Source: an uncultured Rubritalea sp. (GTDB lineage: Bacteria > Verrucomicrobiota > Verrucomicrobiia > Verrucomicrobiales > Akkermansiaceae). Taken from it: a stretch of 5,622 nucleotides of DNA. Every line of letters starts with the position of its first letter. The stretch's first letter is position 1. Shown here piece by piece: positions 1-5,622 of this stretch. The notes beneath the pieces were generated by a model. It saw nothing but the letters and a program-made list of their open reading frames with translations. It made no database searches and was not told the DNA's origin. Where the stretch lies: NCBI GenBank assembly GCA_937951395.1, contig CALFBV010000197.1, positions 1-5,622 on the forward strand, written 5' to 3'. A program made the translations under genes and the position numbers.

Positions 1-106
1 CTAGACCGACAAGATGCCAGCCTTTCTCAATAAAGTATTTACTAATGTATCTGCCCATGAAGCCATTTGCTCCAGCGATTATCATTCTCTTTTTCTCACT
101 CATCAT
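1..106 (-). CDS. NAD(P)-binding epimerase/SDR-family protein, N-terminal part (cut by window edge)
   Basis: Only the first 35 codons are present; the gene continues beyond position 1. The translation contains a hydrophobic strand followed by G12-A-N-G15-F-M-G18, then a helix (RYISKYF) and a second strand (HLVGL). This is the glycine-rich GxxGxxG turn of a Rossmann NAD(P)-binding fold of the extended SDR / NAD-dependent epimerase type. Family knowledge suggests a nucleotide-sugar epimerase or a TIGR01777-like oxidoreductase, but the visible part cannot separate these and the substrate is unknown. It follows the small membrane protein gene by 13 bases, so it is probably the next gene of the same operon. 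The start is uncertain. ATG at 106 and ATG at 103 are preceded by an A tract with no Shine-Dalgarno. ATG at 85 has a GAG nine bases upstream and would give the more usual short lead into the first strand. Confidence 0.8.
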   Translation of the reverse strand, partial: MMSEKKRMIIAGANGFMGRYISKYFIEKGWHLVGL

Positions 107-119
107 TTTTTTTTAATTT

Positions 120-395
120 CTAATTGATATACTCTAACACATTTCTACTCGGCAGGGTAACCTCTTCTACAAACTTCTCCCCAAACAAATAGGGCAATCC
201 TAAAATTAACATCGCTGTACAAAGAATAGCAGAGATGTAGATGGCGTAGGCCCAGAACATCTGCCTGAGTAATGGCATAAGACCAGCTAAGCCACCTTTC
301 CAGTCTAGGCATTTAGGAATAGCCACACTACCCGCCACTAGAGCTAACTGTGCTAGACCCGCTAGCTTCAAAGCCCAAATTAAATATTCATTCAT
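120..395 (-). CDS. Small two-helix membrane protein, shortened paralogue of the upstream gene product
   Basis: This is a 91-residue protein of unknown function. Two hydrophobic segments (about residues 5-27 and 47-71) flank a loop reading IPKCLDW...MPLLRQMF. Residues 20-60 align without gaps to residues 19-59 of the neighbouring 136-residue protein, with shared P27, L30, L36, P41, F47 and Y53 and W32 matching a Tyr. The two are therefore probably paralogues. From memory, proteins of this type are usually about 130 residues with four helices. This one stops just where the third helix (an FWGSR-like segment in the neighbour) should begin, so it may be truncated. Its ATG overlaps the TGA of the upstream gene (ATGA at 392-395). 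No Shine-Dalgarno is visible, so translation probably depends on coupling. Cysteines lie at 29 and 59. No catalytic motif is recognised. Confidence 0.75.
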   Translation of the reverse strand: MNEYLIWALKLAGLAQLALVAGSVAIPKCLDWKGGLAGLMPLLRQMFWAYAIYISAILCTAMLILGLPYLFGEKFVEEVTLPSRNVLEYIN

Positions 396-802
396 GGTAA
401 TAAATTTCTAATGGTCAGGAAACTGAACAACGCACCCAGATAGAAAAATGCGATGAAGAACAAGACATTGTAGATGGGGTATTTTTGTTTGATCTCCTTA
501 TTATACAAGACCACCTGGACTACTACCCTACTCCCCCAAAATACAGCCATAAATAAACTCACTCCAAAACCTAAGCCCTCTCCGTCCCTCAGCCCATCGT
601 GATAGAACACACAAGCTAGCAACATCCCCAGCATAGTTAACACGGTGTAACCACAATGAACACGGAACACTTCTCCAAAAAACGGTTCCACTTTCTCCAA
701 ATTTCTAGCGTAGCCAAGTTTTCCTGGAGCAATGAAATTTGCTAAGATAATCATCGCGAGCACGAAGGCTGCCCAATAGATAGCAAAGTCTAACAGATTC
801 AT
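392..802 (-). CDS. Four-helix integral membrane protein of unknown function
   Basis: This is a 136-residue hydrophobic protein that I cannot assign to a named family. Predicted membrane segments are about residues 6-26, 50-67, 79-99 and 110-131. They are joined by a polar loop (about 28-47, rich in charged residues), a short acidic loop (HDGLRDGEG, 68-76) and a Lys-rich loop (NKEIKQKYP, 101-109). The third helix carries FWGSR and a following Gln. By the positive-inside rule the Lys-rich loop is probably cytoplasmic. There is no lipobox or cleavable signal peptide. The ATG overlaps the stop of the DCC-family gene (ATGA at 799-802) and is preceded by a strong AAGGAGG nine bases upstream. Its first half is homologous to the next, shorter gene. 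The context suggests a membrane partner for the DCC-type oxidoreductase, but that is inference. Confidence 0.8.
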   Translation of the reverse strand: MNLLDFAIYWAAFVLAMIILANFIAPGKLGYARNLEKVEPFFGEVFRVHCGYTVLTMLGMLLACVFYHDGLRDGEGLGFGVSLFMAVFWGSRVVVQVVLYNKEIKQKYPIYNVLFFIAFFYLGALFSFLTIRNLLP

Positions 803-1254
803 TCCTCACATCCTCCTTCACACTTAATCTCTTGGTTTTTCTCGATCTCAGCCGCTATCTCCTCATTTTTCTTACGAAAGAATAGCCTGCTGACACCTAG
901 TCTATTTTTAGAAACAAGTTGGCAAATGTTTTTCGCCATCGGAAGTAACAGACGACTATTTATCTTCTCCGCTACGTCTCTATATTTTGCACATGCCCAG
1001 AGACAGCAAACCCAGCCCTCGCCTCCTTGATAAACTTCTCCATCCATCCTAACCACCATCTCCTTTTCAGGATGATACTCTAACAAATCTCTAAATACTG
1101 CCGTTGCCTCGCTACTCTTATAATCATAACTTATTAGCTCACAGGCTCGTTCCTGCTTTTCCAGCCATTTCATAAAGGTGCAGCACATACCGCATCTACC
1201 ATCATAGAACACCTCTATAGTTTTGACCGCCTTATTAAGATTCACCTTTTTCAT
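799..1254 (-). CDS. DCC-family (DUF393) thiol-disulfide oxidoreductase
   Basis: This is a 151-residue soluble protein with the hallmark DGxCxxC signature near the N-terminus (D18-G-R-C21-G-M-C24, then C25), directly after a beta strand (IEVFY). That motif defines the DCC/DUF393 (YuxK-like) family, predicted to have a thioredoxin-like fold and thiol-disulfide exchange activity; physiological substrates are generally unknown. Further family features are the following helix (FMKWLEKQ), a DG turn (71-72), and a G/W-containing segment before a helix (GGEGWVCCLWAC, 77-88). The protein is Cys-rich, with ten cysteines including C83/C84/C88 and C145/C149. There is no signal peptide. I chose the ATG at 1254; an in-frame GTG at 1257 is the alternative, and neither has a good Shine-Dalgarno. 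It is the first gene of a four-gene operon that also encodes two membrane proteins and an epimerase-like protein. Confidence 0.88.
   Translation of the reverse strand: MKKVNLNKAVKTIEVFYDGRCGMCCTFMKWLEKQERACELISYDYKSSEATAVFRDLLEYHPEKEMVVRMDGEVYQGGEGWVCCLWACAKYRDVAEKINSRLLLPMAKNICQLVSKNRLGVSRLFFRKKNEEIAAEIEKNQEIKCEGGCEE
803..818 (-). promoter_or_regulatory. Strong ribosome binding site inside the end of the DCC-family gene
   Basis: The minus strand reads AAGGAGG at 818-812, nine bases before the ATG at 802, with a second GAGGA at 807-803 directly beside the ATG. Both lie within the last codons of the upstream gene. Together with the ATGA overlap they indicate high and coupled translation of the four-helix membrane protein. 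Confidence 0.75.
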
Positions 1255-1259
1255 CACGT

Positions 1260-1277
1260 TTTCAGAATTTACTGAAA
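1260..1277. promoter_or_regulatory. Operator-like inverted repeat before the DCC operon
   Basis: TTTCAG and CTGAAA form a perfect 6-bp dyad around a 6-base AT spacer. The repeat overlaps the candidate -10 region and ends six bases upstream of the ATG at 1254. It could be a binding site for a dimeric regulator, a small leader hairpin, or chance. Confidence 0.25.
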
Positions 1278-1292
1278 CTTCGATACAGTCAA
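1264..1292 (-). promoter_or_regulatory. Candidate sigma-70-like promoter of the DCC operon
   Basis: After the clpB terminator the minus strand has TTGACT (1292-1287), five of six matches to the -35 consensus. Weak -10 candidates follow: AATTCT (1269-1264) at 17 bases or TAAATT (1271-1266) at 15 bases. A new promoter is expected here because the terminator separates the two transcription units. The weak -10 box leaves the exact position uncertain. Confidence 0.3.
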
Positions 1293-1311
1293 TATTTATT
1301 TGCGCTGTTTT

Positions 1312-1354
1312 GAAAAAATAAAACCCAGCTATCAGCTCTCGCCAATAACTGGGT
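1312..1354 (-). terminator. Rho-independent terminator of clpB
   Basis: On the minus strand, ACCCAGTTATTGGC (1354-1341), loop GAGA (1340-1337) and GCTGATAGCTGGGT (1336-1323) form an uninterrupted 14-bp stem that includes three G-T wobbles. The loop is a GNRA-type tetraloop. The stem is followed at once by TTTATTTTTTC (1322-1312). It lies 20 bases after the clpB stop codon. The plus strand lacks a T tract after the stem, so the terminator acts only on minus-strand transcription. Confidence 0.93.
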
Positions 1355-1374
1355 GTAAATCCATCTAGTTTACT

Positions 1375-3942
1375 TCACTTGATAAAACTCAACTCATCAT
1401 CATTGAGAGTCACTTCTACGACATCGCCCTCAATGAATAAACCTTCCAGAACCGCCATACTTAATGGATCTAACAGATGCTTCTGGATAGCCCGCTTGAG
1501 AGGTCTTGCTCCGTAGACGGGGTCGTAGCCCTTGTCTGCTAGGTAGCCCGTTGCCTCAGGGGTAAGTTTTATGTCTATCCCCTGCTTAAGTAATCTCTGC
1601 TTCACACGCTCTAGCTGGATCTTGATGATGCTACCGAGCTCTGATTTATCGAGGCGATCAAAGATCACTGTTTCGTCAATCCTATTTAGAAACTCTGGTC
1701 TGAAGTGAGCTTTGAGAGCCTCGCTAATCTTCGCCTCGCGTCGCTCCACATTTTCCTCATCCATGATGAACTGCGAACCTATGTTCGACGTCATAATCAA
1801 GACCGTGTTTCTAAAATCAACTGTCCTGCCCTGACCATCCGTGATGCGCCCGTCATCTAAAACTTGAAGCAGCACGTTGAAAACATCCGGGTGAGCTTTC
1901 TCTACTTCATCGAAGAGAACAACTGAGTATGGCTTGCGGCGAACGTGCTCGCTGAGCTGCCCACCCTCATCATATCCTACGTAGCCCGGAGGCGCACCGA
2001 TGAGGCGTGAGACACTGTGCTTCTCCATGTATTCTGACATGTCTAAGCGCACCATAGCACCTTCATCATCGAAGAGAAATTCTGCAAGCGCCTTTGATAA
2101 TTCTGTCTTACCCACACCTGTAGGACCGAGAAAAAGGAAGGATCCGATTGGTCGATCTTCATCCTGGAGTCCTGCGCGTGCACGTCTAACAGCATTTGAC
2201 ACCGCATCGACTGCTGTCCGCTGACCGATAACTCTTTTGCCAAGACGTTCTTCCATTTTCACTAGCTTGGAACGCTCACCTTCTTGAAGTCTACTCATAG
2301 GAATCCCCGTCCAAGTGGCTACCACTCGGGCTATGTCTTCTTCTGTGACTTCCTCGTTTAGGACGCGTCCAGACTTCTGTAAGCTTTGGAGTTTTTCTTG
2401 TGCTTGCTCTAGTTCTTCTTCCGCTGCGGGAATCGTTCCGTAAGTTATTTCAGAAGCTCTTGTTAGATCTCCAGTTCGTTTCGCTACATCAGCATCATTT
2501 CTGAGCTGTTCTATTGTTTCTTGTGCATTATTAACGATGTCGATGACTTCTTTTTCATTTCTCCATTGCGCCATCATACCTGAGACGGATTCTTTGAGGT
2601 TAGCCATTTCTTCAGTCACTTTTTTGAGACGCTTCTCGCTACCAGCATCCTTCTCTTTCTCCAGAGCCTGACGCTCCATTTCCAACTGCATGAGCTGACG
2701 TTCTATTTGGTCAATTTCAGTGGGCATGGAGTCTAACTCTATCTTTAGTCTTGATGCAGATTCATCCATCAGGTCCACCGCTTTATCTGGCAGAAATCTG
2801 TCAGAAATATAGCGATCACTGAGCTTAGCCGCAGCTACCAGAGCACTGTCTTTAATCCGCACACCGTGGTGCACCTCGTAGCGTTCCTTTAGTCCACGCA
2901 GGATCGCGATGGTGTCTTCGACACTAGGCTCATCCACCTTTACAGGCTGGAATCTACGCTCTAACGCGGCATCTTTTTCGATGTATTTTCTGTATTCATC
3001 CAGCGTTGTGGCACCGATGGTTCTGAGTTCCCCTCTCGCCAATTGCGGCTTGAGTAAATTAGAAGCATCCACTGCTCCTTCACTGGCTCCTGCACCCACG
3101 ATGGTGTGGAGCTCATCGATAAATAGAATGATCTCTCCGTTGCTATCAGTCACCTCTTTAAGAAATGACTTTAAACGATCCTCGAACTCACCACGATATT
3201 TTGCACCAGCAATCATGCTGCCTAGATCTAACGAAATGAGGCGCTTGCCTTTCATCGAGTCCGGCACATCACCACTAACGATACGGCGAGCAAGCCCCTC
3301 TGCTATAGCAGTCTTACCTGTCCCTGGCTCACCAATCAAAACGGGATTATTCTTCGTTCTACGGCTGAGCACTTGGAGCACTCTACGTATCTCTTCATCA
3401 CGTCCGATCACTGGATCTATTTTCCCTTCACGCGCACGAGCAGTTAGATCAGCCCCATATTTTTCCAGTGCTTGATATTTTCCTTCTGGGTCCTCGTCAG
3501 TCACTTTCTGGCTTCCACGGATTTTTTTGAGAGCTTCTTCTAACTTACTCTCTGTTAGACCCGCTTCCGCTAAGATTTTACCCGCTGGGCTGGCATCTTG
3601 TAGAGCTCCGAGCAAAAAGTGCTCAACGCTTAAAAATTCATCGCCCAGCTTTTCTCTAGACTTATCTGCCTTATCTAAAGTCGTCTTCATTCCGTAGCTG
3701 AGCTGCGGTTCGCTGGTCGCGCCCTGCATAGTAGGTAGATCAGCTAATTCACCTACGACGCTGGCCTTGAGCGCTATGATATCCACACCCGCACTTTCTA
3801 AAATAGGCACTACGATCCCACCCTCTTGCTGAAGCAACGAGAGTAAAACGTGCGTACTTTTAAGTTCAGCATGAGCCGATCGCATCGCCACCTGCTGAGC
3901 AGACTGGAGCGCCTCTTGTAGTTTGATTGTCATTTTGTTCAT
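1375..3942 (-). CDS. clpB: ATP-dependent protein disaggregase ClpB
   Basis: ClpB is the hexameric AAA+ chaperone that works with DnaK to pull polypeptides out of aggregates in the cytosol. Residue numbers here count from the upstream ATG at 3948 (857 residues, the same length as E. coli ClpB). The order is an N-domain (about 5-145), NBD1 with Walker A GEPGTGKT (206-213), pore-loop Tyr in KYRG (250-253), Walker B LFIDE (275-279) and Arg finger pair R331/R332. A coiled-coil middle domain follows (about 400-530), which separates ClpB from ClpA and most ClpC proteins. NBD2 has Walker A GPTGVGKT (608-615), pore loop GYVG (655-658), Walker B VVLFDE (676-681), Arg finger R756 and sensor-2 GARPLKR (813-819). 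All key residues are intact. I chose the ATG at 3942 (855 residues) because GAGG at 3953-3950 sits seven bases upstream of it but only one base from the ATG at 3948. A strong terminator follows. No ClpP-binding IGL/F loop was noticed, as expected for a disaggregase. Confidence 0.97.
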   Translation of the reverse strand: MNKMTIKLQEALQSAQQVAMRSAHAELKSTHVLLSLLQQEGGIVVPILESAGVDIIALKASVVGELADLPTMQGATSEPQLSYGMKTTLDKADKSREKLGDEFLSVEHFLLGALQDASPAGKILAEAGLTESKLEEALKKIRGSQKVTDEDPEGKYQALEKYGADLTARAREGKIDPVIGRDEEIRRVLQVLSRRTKNNPVLIGEPGTGKTAIAEGLARRIVSGDVPDSMKGKRLISLDLGSMIAGAKYRGEFEDRLKSFLKEVTDSNGEIILFIDELHTIVGAGASEGAVDASNLLKPQLARGELRTIGATTLDEYRKYIEKDAALERRFQPVKVDEPSVEDTIAILRGLKERYEVHHGVRIKDSALVAAAKLSDRYISDRFLPDKAVDLMDESASRLKIELDSMPTEIDQIERQLMQLEMERQALEKEKDAGSEKRLKKVTEEMANLKESVSGMMAQWRNEKEVIDIVNNAQETIEQLRNDADVAKRTGDLTRASEITYGTIPAAEEELEQAQEKLQSLQKSGRVLNEEVTEEDIARVVATWTGIPMSRLQEGERSKLVKMEERLGKRVIGQRTAVDAVSNAVRRARAGLQDEDRPIGSFLFLGPTGVGKTELSKALAEFLFDDEGAMVRLDMSEYMEKHSVSRLIGAPPGYVGYDEGGQLSEHVRRKPYSVVLFDEVEKAHPDVFNVLLQVLDDGRITDGQGRTVDFRNTVLIMTSNIGSQFIMDEENVERREAKISEALKAHFRPEFLNRIDETVIFDRLDKSELGSIIKIQLERVKQRLLKQGIDIKLTPEATGYLADKGYDPVYGARPLKRAIQKHLLDPLSMAVLEGLFIEGDVVEVTLNDDELSFIK

Positions 3943-4034
3943 TCCCATACCTCATTTTAGCACGAATTGTCATAATAACAACCTGCTCACTAAAAAAATA
4001 CTAACAACTACAACCAATTGTTTGAAAAATCATT
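3943..4034 (-). promoter_or_regulatory. clpB upstream region with -10-like box and AT-rich hairpin
   Basis: This is an AT-rich gap between folB and clpB. It holds the clpB Shine-Dalgarno (GAGGT, 3953-3949) and a TATTAT -10-like hexamer (3977-3972) with no convincing -35 box 17 bases upstream. A 6-bp pairing of TTTTAG (minus 3995-3990) with CTAAAA (minus 3960-3955) could fold next to the Shine-Dalgarno. No clear terminator stem for the upstream gene is seen, although the minus strand has a T7 run at about 3992-3998. Read-through from folB into clpB is therefore possible. Confidence 0.3.
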
Positions 4035-5006
4035 TCATCTCCAGATTTCAACCCCTACGTGCTCAGTGTCAGGAAGAATGTATTTCTCAATTTCGACTCT
4101 GACTTTCGCAACCGAGAACTCATCTAAAACAACATTTGCCAAATCCTCAGCAAGTGTTTCGATGAGCTTTCTTGGTTTCTGTAGCGCTACGTCTTTAAGG
4201 CGCAGGGACACTTGATAATAATCAACTCCGCCTTCAATCTCATCATTAAGTGATGAAAAAATCACCTTTGGGATCATATCCAGATGCACTTTCAGCACTT
4301 GTTTCTCCGCACGCTCTTCATCAGGAACACCGATAAAGGTAGGTATCTCAAGCCCTCGTATTTTCACTACATCAGGATTTATTTCCGAAGAGCCCATGAG
4401 CCCCTCTAACAGCGCTAAATCTTTCACCATAATGCTTGGCTCAGATTCAGCCAGTACAGATGCGTGATTATAACCAGTAAGAACTCCCACACTCATGATG
4501 CCTGCATGATGCGCAGTCTCCACATCATGTGTCATATCCCCCACGAAAATAGTATCGTCTTTCCGCATTCCATGAGCATCCATCATCTTACCGATGACCT
4601 CACGCTTATCTAAAACACCTGCATAAGTCTGAGTAAAATAGTGATCCATTCCGAGTTCGACAACGTGATCCGAGAATGCCTTTTCGCACATACTAGAAAG
4701 GACGTAGAGCTTACAGCCATTTGATTTCAATGAGTCTAGAAATTCTAGCGCGTGAGGAAGCACGGTGACCTTACTTTCGCAGATGTCGAAAGCATGCCTG
4801 AAGTGAGCTTCCACTTCTTTCATATCAGCACCTGGGAGATGCTTGTTGTAGAAATTTCCATATGGCAGGCTGAACTCACGCCTGAATGTCTCGCGATCCA
4901 TTTCAGGCTTACCGTATTGCTTAAAAACATAATTAGTTGCCAAGATCACCAACCCGAGGTCATCTACAACAGTGCCTGACCAATCAAATATCCAATGTTT
5001 TTTCAT
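4035..5006 (-). CDS. folB: HAD-superfamily hydrolase fused to dihydroneopterin aldolase (FolB)
   Basis: This is a 323-residue two-domain protein. Residues 1-205 form a HAD hydrolase of the Gph-like type with a helical C1 cap (about 17-85). It has motif I FDWSGT with nucleophile D8, motif II VLSS (102-105), motif III K134 in LDKRE, and motif IV GDMTHD (156-161). Position +2 of motif I is Ser10, not the usual Asp acid/base. Residues 213-323 form a FolB domain, which converts 7,8-dihydroneopterin to 6-hydroxymethyl-dihydropterin and glycolaldehyde in folate synthesis. It carries GVPDEE (226-231, catalytic Glu region), DYYQV (262-266, Tyr263), LIETLAE (281-287, pterin-anchoring E283) and K308. 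The HAD half may dephosphorylate dihydroneopterin phosphate for the FolB half; this is inference. FolX-type 2'-epimerase activity is a less likely alternative because TFIG and the C-terminal strand resemble FolX. The ATG overlaps the dciA stop (ATGA at 5003-5006), and no Shine-Dalgarno is visible. Confidence 0.9.
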   Translation of the reverse strand: MKKHWIFDWSGTVVDDLGLVILATNYVFKQYGKPEMDRETFRREFSLPYGNFYNKHLPGADMKEVEAHFRHAFDICESKVTVLPHALEFLDSLKSNGCKLYVLSSMCEKAFSDHVVELGMDHYFTQTYAGVLDKREVIGKMMDAHGMRKDDTIFVGDMTHDVETAHHAGIMSVGVLTGYNHASVLAESEPSIMVKDLALLEGLMGSSEINPDVVKIRGLEIPTFIGVPDEERAEKQVLKVHLDMIPKVIFSSLNDEIEGGVDYYQVSLRLKDVALQKPRKLIETLAEDLANVVLDEFSVAKVRVEIEKYILPDTEHVGVEIWR

Positions 5007-5446
5007 ACTTTTAATACGATAGTTTTTATGATCCCTTCGCCGAGTTCATGTTTAAAATTCTGAAGCAACTTACCCTTCATCTGTTCTAGCTGAAATCTAA
5101 GAGCTGGCTGGATTACGCGCAATACGAGAACCCCCTTTTTAAGCGACTCTGGCTTTGAGTTTTTAGCGATGAAATCTCCCGCTACCTTTTCCCAGGCATC
5201 ATGGAGATGCTTCTCCTCTATACTACCACTGGCACCTACTTCCTCTAATAGCTTATCTAGAAATTCACCTGCATGTTGAATATTCCTAGTGGGATTCTTG
5301 ACTGGCTCACCATGTCGCCACTGTCTTAACACCAAAGCTCGCATCCAGTCTATGGAACGCGAGCTTTTGTCTTGATTTGAACGGTAAACCGATCTTTTAG
5401 GGGTACTTGACTGATCTGCGGACTTCTTATCCATCTTCTCCGTCAT
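5003..5446 (-). CDS. dciA: DUF721 / DciA-family protein (probable replicative helicase loader)
   Basis: This is a 147-residue protein. Its C-terminal half (about 55-147) matches the DUF721 pattern: a helix (HAGEFLDKLLEEVG), AW-KVAG-FIAKNSKP (84-99), then SLKKGVLVLRV, QPALRFQLEQMK and a final LGEGIIKTIVLKV strand. DUF721 is the KH-like domain of DciA, which assists loading of the DnaB helicase in bacteria lacking DnaC/DnaI. The N-terminal 50 residues are basic, Ser/Lys/Arg-rich and probably disordered, with a WMRALVLRQWR segment (34-44), which could contact DNA or DnaB. The start is ATG 5446, or GTG one codon earlier. A GAGG at 5459-5456 lies nine bases from the ATG and six from the GTG. The start lies inside the ferredoxin gene (about 20-base overlap), and the stop overlaps the HAD-FolB start. 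Family assignment is good; the helicase-loading role here comes from the family. Confidence 0.85.
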   Translation of the reverse strand: MTEKMDKKSADQSSTPKRSVYRSNQDKSSRSIDWMRALVLRQWRHGEPVKNPTRNIQHAGEFLDKLLEEVGASGSIEEKHLHDAWEKVAGDFIAKNSKPESLKKGVLVLRVIQPALRFQLEQMKGKLLQNFKHELGEGIIKTIVLKV

Positions 5447-5622
5447 CACCTATCGCCTCAACTGGGCAGCCTTCCATAGCCTCCACACACTGCTCACGCT
5501 CTTCATCGTTTTCAGGTTGCTTGGTTACATAGGAATAGCCCTCGTCATCTTCACGGGTGAAGTTATTAGGTGCAGTCTCACGGCAAAGATCACAATCGAT
5601 GCACTGACTATCTACATAGAAA
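5427..5622 (-). CDS. [4Fe-4S] ferredoxin, N-terminus beyond the window
   Basis: The last 64 residues of a small acidic ferredoxin are present; the start lies past position 5622, probably by about 10-20 residues judging from similar proteins. CIDCDLC near the window edge supplies three ligands in CxxCxxC spacing. A distant GCP near the C-terminus (MEGCPVEAIG) supplies the fourth, the pattern of single-cluster [4Fe-4S] ferredoxins of the Fer4_13-like type. The usual CxxxCP of the first motif is replaced by TAP, so a second cluster is not expected. An additional Cys seven residues before the GCP Cys could pair with another Cys or be free. The tail is strongly acidic (DDGEDG). It would act as a soluble low-potential electron carrier; the partner enzyme cannot be told from the context. 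It overlaps the start of the DciA gene. Confidence 0.92.
   Translation of the reverse strand, partial: FYVDSQCIDCDLCRETAPNNFTREDDEGYSYVTKQPENDEEREQCVEAMEGCPVEAIGDDGEDG

Noticed and set aside
106..114. A9 tract before the epimerase-like gene as a phase-variable switch
   Set aside because: The tract lies after the upstream stop codon and ends at the start codon, so slippage would change only the short intergenic spacing, not a reading frame.
1..122. Frameshift as the cause of the short 91-residue membrane protein
   Set aside because: Only 13 bases separate its stop from the next gene, and the next frame encodes a clean Rossmann motif. The missing helices are not present in another frame.
2000..2243. 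Open frames on both strands inside clpB
   Set aside because: Both fall within the conserved NBD2 coding sequence, have no recognisable domain, and are explained by clpB codon composition.
2909..3475. 188-codon open frame on the plus strand
   Set aside because: It lies antisense to the first ATPase domain of clpB. Its translation is Ser/Pro/Arg-rich low-complexity sequence with no recognisable fold. It is a shadow of the conserved coding strand.
3955..3995. CIRCE operator (HrcA site) upstream of clpB
   Set aside because: Only a TTAGCAC half-site is present. The opposite arm reads GCTCACTAA, not GAGTGCTAA, and the spacing is about ten bases too long.
4018..4979. Short plus-strand open frames opposite the HAD-FolB gene (4018-4215 and 4752-4979)
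   Set aside because: They are antisense to well-supported domains, have no family resemblance, and oppose the direction of every other gene.
4400..5006. HAD domain as phosphonoacetaldehyde hydrolase (PhnX)
   Set aside because: The DWSGT motif resembles the DWAGT of PhnX, but the cap residue aligned with the Schiff-base Lys appears to be Tyr49, and no phosphonate genes are nearby.

Overview
All genes in this window lie on the minus strand, so transcription runs from position 5622 down to 1. Base composition is moderate to AT-leaning. The ferredoxin (the CIDCDLC stretch followed by a TAP-type sequence), the FolB subtype (EKYILPDTEHV) and the ClpB N-terminus resemble proteins I associate with Verrucomicrobiota. 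That assignment is from memory of family sequences, not from a search, and I hold it with moderate confidence.

Layout in order of transcription. (1) 5622-4035 is a tightly packed run of three genes. It holds a small [4Fe-4S] ferredoxin cut by the window edge, a DUF721/DciA-type protein that starts inside the ferredoxin gene, and a two-domain protein. The two-domain protein joins a HAD-superfamily phosphatase-like domain to a dihydroneopterin aldolase (FolB) domain, and its ATG overlaps the dciA stop codon in an ATGA. (2) 3943-4034 is a short AT-rich gap with no clear terminator and no recognisable CIRCE or sigma-32 heat-shock element. (3) 3942-1375 is a complete clpB disaggregase gene. It is followed by a textbook rho-independent terminator (1312-1354) with a 14-bp stem and a GAGA tetraloop. 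(4) 1254-1 is a second compact operon. It holds a DCC-family (DUF393) thiol-disulfide oxidoreductase, a four-helix membrane protein, a shorter two-helix relative of that membrane protein, and the start of an NAD(P)-binding epimerase/SDR protein that runs off the window. The first three are chained by ATGA stop/start overlaps.

How the genes work together. Regions 1-3 are largely housekeeping: electron transfer, helicase loading, folate synthesis and protein disaggregation. The most interesting item there is the HAD-FolB fusion, because removal of phosphate from dihydroneopterin phosphate, the step before FolB, has no single dedicated enzyme in many bacteria. Region 4 looks like a small membrane-linked redox module of unknown role. 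The 91-residue membrane protein aligns without gaps to the first half of its 136-residue neighbour and lacks the second helix pair, which suggests duplication followed by shortening. No RNA genes, CRISPR arrays, insertion sequences or phage genes were seen.
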